From the NCBI RefSeq assembly GCF_018320785.1, contig NC_054882.1, forward strand, positions 29,640,719-29,704,718: DNA of 64,000 bases, written 5' to 3'. A model generated the notes under the pieces. The model did not search any database, was not told the DNA's origin, and saw only the letters and a program-made list of their open reading frames with translations. The translations under genes and the position numbers were made by a program. Positions 43,401 through 55,400 of the stretch are shown here, piece by piece (position 1 is the first letter of the stretch; every line of letters begins with the position of its first letter). This stretch comes from Cheilinus undulatus (taxonomy: Eukaryota > Chordata > Actinopteri > Labriformes > Labridae).

Positions 43401-46400
43401 GTCATTTCTTTGCTTTCTGTTACAGCAGCCACCGGCCTGACTACCATCTTTGGTGTGATGCTGTTGCCTAGATGAATATGGATCTTGTTATCATCAGTGG
43501 TTGTGATAATGCCGGCATTGCTGTGGCCCTTTCGTATTGGCATTGGGACCATCTGCTTCTCCGGGGTGACCTTGAAAACAGCTCGGCCCATGGTCATCTC
43601 CTGGGGATCTAGGGAGGCGGATGCTTCAGGCACCATAGCAGTGCTCATTGTCATAATGGAGACAGGGGACAAGGGCCTTCCAGAGGAAGAGGAGCTGGAT
43701 CGGCTGCTCTCTGGAGATTTAGCTCTGGATATGGTTGTGATAGTAACTGGAGACTTGGCTCTTTCAGGGCCCTTTTTCTTAATGGTTGGAGCAGAGTAAG
43801 TGGGAATGATTGTGATTCTGGATTTTGGCTGAGATGGGTTTGGGCTTAGGGGAGCTGAGCTGGAGAAAACATCCTCAGTAGTAGGGCTGTTGATCTCAAG
43901 GCGGGCCATGTTGTGTTGGTGGTCTGGTGTGACTCGGATGTGTAAAGGCTGCCCTTGCTTTGGGGACATGGTTAGTTCAGAAGGTAAGTGATTTCCATTG
44001 ATTTGTAAAGGTTTTTCCAAACTGGTCTCATGAGCTGTGTTGTCCTTCTTCCTCATCCAGGGTATCCAGGATTTCTTCATGCCTAGGTCACTGCTGGATG
44101 AAGGAAAGCGCTCAGTACCACCACTCTTTTCTGCTGGCTTCTTCAGGCACTTCTGTCTGATGTTGTTCATGATGTGATTCTCCTCTTGGACAGACTTCCT
44201 GATAAATACAGCTGGAGTATCCTCCTCTGGGGAACCAGTGGTTGATGCTTCTGTCTGCACTCCAGTGGACGTAACAGCAATGTCCACCATTCTTCTGCCA
44301 TTCAAACTGGGCCTAAGGGCTCGACTATGGCGCTTTGCAATCTCCAGTTCTTTGGTGAGATGAAAAACTTCAGTTCCCATGTTCTTGGCTTTCTCCTCTT
44401 CTTCCAAGAACCTCTGTTGCAGGATAGAGTAATCCACTTGGAGCTGAGAGAGTTGGTCTTCTTTATGCATCAGTTCGTGGATCTTCTCCTTGAGGGCAAC
44501 AACATCTGCTTGCAGTTCTCTGGTTTTGACCTCCTCCCTCATGCACCGCTGTCTGAGGTCCTCCACCTGGCTTTCCTCCTCTCCTTTCTCGATCGCCTTG
44601 TTCCGTGCTATCTGAGTCCTCATTTCTTCCACCTGCTGGGAAAGGATGTTGGCTTTGTCTTGTTCAGTCATGAACCTTTTTTCTAACATGTCGTACTGAT
44701 CCTCTGTTTTATTCAACTCTCCCTCGACTACTTCGAGTTGTTTGAGACGGTTTTTCAGTCGCTCGATTTCAAATGTCAGCTCCTTAACTTTGTTGTCTTC
44801 TCTTTTAGCAGGTTCAGACATTTTTCCCAGCTCGCATGTCACAGTGCTCTTTACCGACAGCTTCTCTGCTTGCTCGAACCCATCCAACCTTTTCTTCATT
44901 TGACTGACCTTAGTAGAAAGATCAGTGGTTTTGTCCATTTCATAGGCAAGCTTGCTGCTTAGTTCCTCCTTTTCAATGGTGAGAGTTTCTACTTTGGTTT
45001 CCATCTCTGATTTAAACTTCAACAATTTTTTGCTTTCCTCGATTAATTTCTCAGTCACCTCCATAACTTTACCCTGCTCAGTTTTAATCATCTGACTCAT
45101 CTCCTCCTTTTTCTTCTCGTCTAACTTCGATCTTTCGATTAGAGTCTTTCTTTCTTCCATTAAAGCAACAGTCAATGTCTTCAGCTTACTCAAGTCATCC
45201 TTAAGGCTCAGCTCAGACTTCTCTAACTTTAGTTCAGAAGATTCTAGCTCTTTCATGCGGATCCTGAGAGCGACAACTTCATCTGAGAGCTCTTTGGTGA
45301 GGCCCTTCTCTTTCTCCAGAGCGGTGTGCAACTGTGCACACTCAGCCTTACTTACGCTAAAAGCAGCCTCTAGTTTCTCCAACTCCATCATTCTGTTCTG
45401 GAGTGTCTCCACCTCCAGCCTGAGGTCTTTGCTCTTACTATCCTCCTCTAGTAGCCTCTTTCTCAGCTCCTTGCACTGATTTTCAGTCTTGATGATCTCC
45501 TCATCCTTTCCCTCCATCTCCAGAACTCGTTTCCGCAAGTTTTCCAACTCAGCGATTAGGTTCAAGTTGCCGAGCTCCCCTTTACTGATCTTCTCCCTCA
45601 GCTCTTGCAGTTCCTCCTCAGATTTCCTCAAAGCACGATTGCTTTCCTCTTGTTCCTCCACTTTATGCGTAAGCCCTAAAAGTTTGGCGTTGAGTTGGCG
45701 GTTGTGAATCTCCTGACTGGCCAGCTTGGCGCTCATTTCCTCGTGCTGTTGGGTTAGCTTGGCAGATTTCTCCTTCAGTTCGGCCTCCAGGCTCATCACC
45801 CTGTGGCCGTCTTCCTGAGCGCGCTCCCTGGCTTCACTCAACGCCTGCTCCCGCTGCTGAAGCTGCTGGCTTAATTCCTGGATCCGCTGGCTTTGTTGGT
45901 CCATTTGTTCTAGGTGCTGCTGCCGCTCGTTGACCAACATCAGGGCAAAGGACTTCAGCTTGACAAGCTCCTCTCGCACCTTGGACAGACGTTTGTTGTG
46001 CTCCTTCTCCTTTTTCACCTGGTAGGCCTTCTCAGTCTCAAGCAGCCTTTTCAGTCTAGAGTAAAAACAAAACAGAACCAAATTATAAGTTGTTTTTAAT
46101 GATTTAAAGCCAGTAGCTTTGTGTCAACATTTGCCATCATGTCAGTGAAATAGGAGGATTTGTAATCCAGGATGGATGTTAATCCCAGTCAGTGTTTCCG
46201 TGGTCAGAGATAATCCTAATCCTTTTCATTTGGAGTAAGTATTGCAATTTTTCATCTTTATAGAAGACAAATCTCACAGCAACACCAGTAGTTTTAACAC
46301 ATCTAAATCAGAGTTCATTGACATGAATGTTCTAGTAAGATACTCAGTGTATAGTTAAAGCCATTTCCTATGAGTTCACTGAGGAAGTTGTTGCTTGCTG

Positions 46401-49400
46401 TACTACAGTGCAGCACAAATATCAAGATCAAGTGGGAAAACTGGCAAAGATCTACATCACAAATCCCAAACTCTCCTGGTATTTAGAAACCAAGACTGCT
46501 AGTGAAAGTTCAGCACCCCCTCACCATGTGGTCTTCTTTTCTCTTAGCTTCTTTCTATGCTGCTCATGCCCATTCTCATCCCAGGCTCCAACAAAATGCA
46601 TGCAAAGCAGAATGAATGCAAAGCTGCATCCTCTCCCTGCACACTCACGGGGACATGCAACATTCACCCTGAACTTTTTTGCATTGCAAAATAAGCGAAA
46701 TTAATACAGGGACCAGCACAGCAACAGATTGTGCATCCAGAGCTCAAGCATTAATAAGCCTTTGTGAAACACATCTCCTATAATGGGGGAAAAGAATCAT
46801 CAGAAACTACATAAGAAAAACATTCAAACTTACCCACTATGGTTGTTTTATAGCCAAAACAAAAACATATTCTGCCATGTTGCAAAATCGATGGAGAATG
46901 AATAGGAAACAGCAAGAGCAGCTTTTTCAACAGATCTTCCACCGTCACATTCCAAGCATGTTAACAGGACAATGAAAGGTGAATAAATACAGAGCAGCTC
47001 CATCGGACCTCCAGTGAGTGATGTCACTTCACCCATATAAGGCAGTAATGTGTGTATGAGCGTGTGTGCTGCTCTGCTATGGACACTGCGAAGGGGGCGG
47101 GAGCCTTGCAACAGGAGGAGTGCTTTGCAAAATTCTACCGAGTTTCCATGCTTTCATATAACATGGCATGTTAAAGGGAAAATTACTGCTTTTTTTCTTA
47201 TAATTTAAAAAGCCAAGACAAAAAATGAAACTATCTCTCATGCAAATGTGTCTAGGACCAAGTTAGGTGGAAATCATTAAATCTTTGTTCAAACTGCACA
47301 GGATATTGCCTCTGCAGATAAGAAGCCATATCCTCACTGGTGCAGACAGGAGAGTATTTCTGCTGCAGCTCCACTCAATGAGGAAGATGGGCTTGAGCTG
47401 AGTTCCTTGCAAAGTTTACATGTGACGAGAAAACCAGATATGGATGAGGTAGATGTCTCCCTTGAGGTGAAAAAAGATCTGGGAGGACATGTTGCCATGA
47501 CAGTTGGTCTATAAAGGGTAAACTCTGACTTTTGCATCCAACTGATGGAAACAGCCAAACTCAAAAAGACCATTTTTACATCAGTATGAATTGGATTTTT
47601 AACTCTTGATATTAATGGTATGTGAATTACTGTAAACATGCATGTATTTATAATAACAGCAGCCTTCATTGCCAAGTATTAATGCCAAGAATTAATGGTT
47701 TTGGCCACTGTGCAAAGAGGTCATCCACAGCTGTCTCTGACACCCTAGTAATTGGCCTTCTAAAATTGCTTTCATGTAAAGGTCGAAGTCATGATGTCAG
47801 CCGTGTTTGGCTCCAGTGGTCAAGCAATGTGAGAGCAGAGTTTAGTCTTGCAAAGCCTTGCTGTAACTAAGGAGGAGTTAAAAGGATAAGCTGGCTGGTA
47901 AGTAGGTAACACGTACTAAAAGCAGGACAACTTCTTGTAATAAAAGCTAAGCCTGATATTAAACAATAAGGGAAGACGATACCATGTGTAAGTGCAAGTT
48001 ACAGTAACATTTTATTTTGGTGGGCCTTAATAACCTAGTCATTTTGATTAAGTCTAATTATCTAGTTATTTCTCAGGAATAAGGTGCTAATAAGTTTAGA
48101 TTTTACCAAGTAATAACTCAGAAATATAGTAATATCAAGGAAGTATTAACCTAGTCATAATGTATTAATTATCAAGTAATTCCTTTTAATACTGTGGCAA
48201 TTCACTGGTTATTAGGAGGCATATTACCCTATCCCCTAACCCTAACCCCCTAACCCTAAAAATAACTTGAAAATTTTCCAGGAAGGTCTCACATTAATTT
48301 AGTGGGCCAAAATAAAGACACCACCTGGAAATTATCAGGCAGCTAATATGTATAGAAAATTATCACCTTATTTCTGAGAAATTGATAGGTAAAATACCAA
48401 ATAATTACCAGAGAATTGCCACAATGTTATGTGGGTTAGGTTTAGGGTGTTGGGGTTAGAGTAGGGTTAGAGTTGGGGGTTAGGGTTAAGGGAAAATGCC
48501 ACCTAATTATCATAGAACTGCCACAATATTATGAGGATTAGGGGGTTGGGATAAGGCTAGAGTAATGGCTGTAGTCAGAAGGTTGGTGTTAGGTTAAAAT
48601 ACCACCTAATCATCCTAGAAATACAACTTTATTATAAGGGTTAGGGTTAGGGCTTTGGGGTTAGAGTAGGGTTAGGGTAAAACACCACCTAAATATAATA
48701 GAACTGCCACAAAATTGCAAGGGTTAGGGGGTTGGATTAAGGGAAGGGTAAAGGTTGTAGTCAGAGGGTTGGTGTTAGGGTAAAATACCACCTACTTATC
48801 ATAGAAATACCACACCATTATGAGGGTAAGGGTTAGGACTTTGGCGTTAGAGTTGAGTAGGGTTAGAGTTGGGGGTTGGGGTTAGGGTAAAATACCACCT
48901 TAATATCACAGAACTGCTAGGGTTGGGTGGGTTAGGTTTGGAGGAGGATAAAGGTTGTGGTTAGGTGGTTAGTGTTAGGGGGTTGGGTTAGGGGTGATGT
49001 AAAGGTTGTGGCTAGAGGGTTAGGGTTAGGGGTAAATACAATTTTAATAATACAAATGTATTACTTGGTAAAATACCAACTTATTACTAGATATTTAATA
49101 CCTTATTCTTGAGGAATTACTAGAAAACTACTAGGTAATTATGGCTTACTAAAATAAAGTGCTACCAAAGTTTCATCTTAGCTCTAACATTCACATATAA
49201 TTTGCAGACTGTTTAAAAATGACCAATTTCAGCTCCTTAGTCAACTAAATGCATGTGGATGAATTCAAACATTTCCTAAACAAATGCACAGGTGTGATCC
49301 ATAAGCCAGCATCCATGAGGAAACATTTTTTAGGCGTGAAGCAACATCTCATGCCATACTTCCTTGGGAATTTGCTCACTGTAGCCCTTTTGTGCACAGA

Positions 49401-52400
49401 GACAAAGGACCGAGGACTGAAGCAGATATGTGCTGCCAAAAAGCTGTCGAAACACAATGTTGTACAGCAATGACCTCTCTTGACAGAGTAAAAGCATTTA
49501 CAGTTAAGCCCTGAGTCTTCTAGTGTACAGTTTGTACAATTTATGTGGTGATAAAAGAGAGAAAACAGAGATGAAGAGGACACTGGATAATGCAGGACGG
49601 CCATGACAGGTCTGTCCAGTAGGTCCACATTCAGACAGGACTGAATTCAGTTGTGCATTTTTATTTTGTGTGCAACTTAACACTATTTGGAATTCCCTTT
49701 AAGACAGTAGTGTTTTCCTCTGATAGTCATCACACATACCACTATGCCACTTAAAAATGTTGTCTTCTTGACATATAAATTGTGTGTTGTCTGGGATGGT
49801 GTTAATGGCTGATGACTAACAGTCAGAAACAGTGTGTCCTATGCCCATCCTCTGCATTCCTGCAGTTGTTTGGCACAAGACCTTTGACTTTTCTCTCGTC
49901 ACGCTCACCAGATGGCTGGAGGAGATCACCTGGATAAAGGTGGGATGATGACATGCTTCCAAGTCAACTGGAAGAGTGATTTGTCAAAACAGGGCAGAGC
50001 AGAAATATGCGTGCAGCTGCATAGATGTTACCTTCTTTAAGCAAAGGCTGTAAGGTGATGGGTTTTTCAGTCTGGATGTGGTTGCTTGTGCTTTCTCTCT
50101 CCATTTTCTGCATCTGTTCTTGAGTCCAAGTCAGTTTTGTGTCCTTCTAAGGCTTTAGATAAACAAATGGGCCCTGCAGGTGCTGACAAGGACCAAAACC
50201 CAGTGGAGCTCATCCCTTTCACTCCCTCTCTGAGGTGATAGAGGGCGGCCTGTGCATGAGCCAAGGAACCTGCTGGAAACTACCTGGCATTAGAAGGAGG
50301 TCGCCTCTTTCTTGTATGCACACTGAGGATCAAGTAGAGGTAAAGAGGTTCACTTAAGATTTGTGCCATGTGCTTCTGAATGAAACCTGAGTGAAATGTT
50401 TCTAGTTTTTAACGTTTTGAAGAAATTAGTCTGCGTATCAAAATATGCTAACAGGCATGACAATGTCACTGTGTCTGACACTTTGGACTGGATATAAGAT
50501 AGAGAGATTGTCATGATGTTTTTCAAAAAACAATCTTCCTCAAGATGATACCTGGGAAATTTAGTGATCCCCTTATATCTTCTCAAGAACAATGGGATAT
50601 TCCCAGACATCATGAGCCAATCTGTTATGAAGCTGTAGTATTTGCCTGTTCATGTGAGCCCAAAAAATCTATTTGATCATAGTTTACTAAGTGGTCATTA
50701 GCATGTGTAAGCATGTTAACATGTTATAGTATTCCAGTAGACAGAGTAGAGTTTAGCCTGTAGCTTCTACACTTCATTATGTTTCTATTTAAGCATGTTT
50801 GCATGTCATAGTTAGCTCAGATCGTCACTGTGACTAATTAGCTTATACGGCCCCGGAATGACTGTAAACTCTTTTTGCTGTTATCTTCAAGACCGTCTGG
50901 GTGCAGGCCGCAGCTTTAAAACACCCCTCCTCCTTGCAGACTTCTAATGTGAGACTGAAAATACACACTAAGAATTTCAAAATAAAATTGGATTAAACTC
51001 CCAGTTGCGGCATGGCGGCACAGAGGTTAGCGCTGTTGCCTCACAGCAAGAAGGTCACTGGTTCACTTCCCGGTCAGGGCCAAGACCTTTGTGTGTGGAG
51101 TCTGCATGTTCTCCCTGTGCACACATGGGTTCTCTCTAGGTACTCCGGCTTCCTCCCACCACCAAAAACATGCTCATCAGGTTAATTGGTGACTCTAAAT
51201 TGCCCGTAGGTATGAATGTGTGCCTGGTTGTCTGTTATACGTCAGCCCCGTGACTGACTGGTGACCAGTCCAGGGTGTACCCCACCTCTCGCCCAATGAA
51301 AGCTGTGATAGGCTCCAGCCCCCCGTGACCCGGAATGGAATAAGCGGTATAGAAAATGGATGGATGGATAAACTCCCAGTTAGGGTTAGGGTATGGGTTA
51401 GGATACCAAAACTTGTAAGTCAAAAACCTGAACTGCAAATCCTCATTAGAAAACATTTAATAATTGACCATGAAAAAAACTTTAACAAAGGCTAACATAG
51501 CTAAGGCTAAAGCTAATGAAACTACATTAGGTATGCAGCTACAAAATTATAATAAAGTCAAATTAACAATCTGCTTATTGGAAAAAACCTTGTCCTTAAT
51601 GAAAATACTCTAACACAGCTAATGTAGCTCAGGCTAATGGAGCTATGTTAACAAGGTTAGCTATGTAGCTGTGTAGCTAACAAAGCTAAATCTGAAGTTA
51701 CCCATACTACATTAACTACATTAGCTTAAGCTACATTTGCTTCAGCTTTAGTTACTTTACCTCCATTAGCTTTAGCTTGTTTGCTAAAGCTCACATTGCT
51801 AAAGCTAACATAGCTACTTTCCCTTACATATTAATGTTAATTACATGACTAACATACCTTTGCACAACTACTTCTAAAATGGGTCTATTGATACCAGAAT
51901 AGACCTCTAACCTTTTTTTCTGTTTTTTTTTTTTATACAATGTTTTTCTTTTAGTCGTATTTGTAATGTGGTTATTTCCTGAGTCTAACATTTTTTTAAT
52001 GAATAAAGTAAAATTAAAAAAAAAATGTAAATTGGAAATGCATTGTACCATCAAACTCCGTTACTTCTGATCTGATAGAGGCGGCCTCTTACAGTAATGG
52101 TCTAAAAGGGGTCTGAGATCTGCAACCAGACTCCTGTAATCTTCTTCAGACTGGCCTGTACCGTCATAATACTTGGATAAAACTGCAGATATGTGTTTGT
52201 GCTTGCACATGATGTGCAAACCAAACAACCTGGCCTTCACGATATCCTGCTTTTCTACTTCTTTTCTCACACATGCACATATTTAACTTCTGTGACGATG
52301 GTTTTCATCTTATAAAAGTTACAGGTGAGTGTTGTGATCTGACAGTTGCTTTTCATGAATGCTGATATAGGTTAAAACATCTCTGGGACTTTTCCCAATA

Positions 52401-55400
52401 TGCATCACTGAGCCCGGGCAAAGTGTTTTGAACACTTTAGGTTCATATTTTTGCAGAAGATCTTGATCAGATGATTTATCGGGAGTTTTTGTCAATTAAT
52501 AAAGCTGGTACCTCTGTACTTAAAAACTAAATAGTAGTAGAGTCGAGGTTAAAGTACTAGAATAGTAGCCTGTGGCTACCATAGACCCAAAGAAAGTATG
52601 TATGCATTTGTGTTTAAATGTATTCATTCATTCATTCATTTATCTATTTATTTCATTTATTCATTTATGAATTAATGTATGTATGTATGTATGTATGTAT
52701 TGTTTTCTGCTGGTCAAAGAGCCATTGTTTGAAAGCAATTCCACACTCCAGGTGGTGTTACTGAATATCAATCTTTAATCAATCGATCAGTCAATCAATC
52801 TTTGTTTGTATAGCTCCAATTCATAACCAAAGTTATCTCATGACACTTACAAAGATGGCAGGTCTAGACCCCACTTTCTGTTGTGGCCTATAATAGATCA
52901 GCATTAATCATCATTATTATTATAAAGACTATACCCTATTATAAAAAAGACCAGCATTAATCATCATGTGCACGGCACTAGCCATAGCCCTGTTACAGTA
53001 GCCTTGTGCCTATGGCTGAATCACAGCAGTGCTGATATTCAGTATAGGGTCATGCTATACCACGCTACACCAAAGTTCACTCTATCTAAGCTAACGTAGG
53101 CCTATGTGCACAATAAATTTTGACCAAAAGAAAAAATACTTTACTTTAAAATCCTTTGAGTTATGACTATACCCTTGTTCCCTGTCTCTTGAAACCAGAA
53201 AAGAAGAAGCTTTGATACTAAGCTGAAGTCTGCTGCTCATTTCCCAGCCTCCTCTCTGGTGTGTGATGGCAGCTTAGCTGTCATGACGGTGATTTAGCTT
53301 CCATGGTCTGTTTCCTGTGTCCTGCTGTAAAAGCTCAAGGAAGAGATGTATTCAGTGGCTCTGCAGGGTCAGTGCTGCAAATGAACTGTTTGAAGTCCTG
53401 ACAGTACATGAAATGCAGCATATAAGCGGTCTGCAGTCTGCTCCACAGATGACAGCCTATATACAGTATACAGTACCTATGCTCTCTCATACTATGCTAG
53501 GGTTCGTCACGCTTTCGTGCCCGTTGGCTAATGCGACTAAAAGCACTAATTATTCTACATGTGCCATACAGAATCAATGCAAACATCTCTATCTCTCAGG
53601 GTCATTGTGTGAGAATGGACAGCCGTGGGTGATGGGAATTGCAACAAAATACGTTCCCTAACAAGTAACAGCCAATTAAACTCTTTCATCAGCAATTACA
53701 TTAATTAGTAGGGCCTCTTTCCTTATAGACATTCAGAGCACATCTCCACTCACACAGCCAAGCCTGTTTGATCTGTGTGGGGCCCTCCTCACACACGTGA
53801 TGTAACCATCCCCTCTCCATGTTGGAGAGTGATTCTTTCCACCTGACCTCTCATCCCCTGTCTCCCCTTGACCACCAACAAGCTGGGTCGCAACCTCAGC
53901 ACTGACTTCATTCTACAGATGATGTCATGGGAGATTTTTTCCTATCAAAGCGCTTTATACACCTTCCTTTGTCTTTTCCTCCTGCTCCTCCACCCGTGTC
54001 TCCTCCCCCCATCTCTACCCCTGACCTCCCTCTTTCCCACAGCAAATAGGCTGACCCCTTCCTCACCCCACTCCACCTCCCTCCTCCTCCCTTACAGACT
54101 GTGTACCTCTCACTGTCACATGTAGGTATGTGGGGTTATCACTTCAGGCACCAGCTCTCCCCCCTCTCATCTCCTCTTCCCTCCCATGGTTGATGAGGCC
54201 ATTTTTCACACATTCTCTGATGTCAATGCATGCCATTGCCACATTTTCCCCCAGGATTATCTCACCTCATAAACTTTATAAATTCCACACTGGTTTTTCT
54301 TACACCACATTAGATCTCTGATGTATGTTTTCTGTTTCCACATCACATTACTACACCCACTTCTTTATTTTTTATTTGCAAATTCTTTTCCCCTCCCAAT
54401 GAGCTGTTTCCATTTTTATTGGCTATCCTTCTGGGTTAACTAAAAGGAGCCTAGGTGCCACAGTTATATCCCAGCCCCCTGTTTCCTGAAAGCCTTATAA
54501 ATAAAGCTGAGCAGAGTTGAACTAGTTTTTAATCACATTGAAAATGTCAGCCTAAAGCATAGTTTTTGCCACTGTTCAGTTGAGTATGACGGCATCCTCT
54601 CCTCTCCTCCTCACCTTTCTCTCTCCTGCTCCAGCAGGTTTGTGAAGTCGTCGCTCTTGTTCATGTAGTCCACATGTTTGCGTTTTTCTGTGTCAAGCTC
54701 ATGAACGGTGCGCCGGTGGCACTTCTCAGCGAGCAGCAACTGACCCAGCATCCTCCGGTATGTCTCTTTGTGCTTCTCCTGCAGACGCTCCAGCTAGGAA
54801 AGGTTATAGAAAATAACACAGGAAAAAAATAATGCTTTTCTTACAGTTTTTGCACATTTAAAAACAAGAATTTACCCAATATTGGTGGCCTAGAACCAGG
54901 GGCATAGCTAGGGATTTTGGGCACCCAGAAAGAATATTACACAGGGCCCCTCTTAACCAGCTAACCAAGCAGCAAATGTTGCATCATTTTTACAAATATC
55001 TATGCATTTGAATGTATTTCTGAACCATGATTTCCCAGTGTATGAGGAATATTTTCCTATGGTTAACTTAAATTTACTTGCATTATTTTGCAGCACTGGA
55101 CTATACCATTTGGACTTTTTAAAGAGAGGAGCATGGTTCCCCAGTACTTTATTTCCCTCTGTTTGATACAAATTCCAGTCTGTTGACCAATTAATTTAGT
55201 TGCTTTTGATTCAACAATGACACTAATTACAAAGAAAACATAAATAAAAACATACTTTTCATTCTTAAGGGGTAATCAGTACCCTTTTTCCCCCTGTGCT
55301 ATGCCCATGCCTAACATTTCTTATTTTGCTTCCATGGTATAAAAACTGGTATCAATAATACACGCTATTTTACTTAAACTGTACTAAGTTAACTGATGGC

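Noticed and set aside
43266-46099. Several plus-strand open frames opposite the filip1 giant exon
   Set aside because: They are antisense shadows of a well-supported coding exon; their translations are Ser/Leu-rich in the way the complement of a Glu/Lys coiled coil always is.
48225-49035. TTAGGG-like runs as a true interstitial telomere or chromosome-fusion point
   Set aside because: They are interrupted by a 100-bp non-telomeric unit and bracketed by inverted repeats, so a mobile element explains them better.
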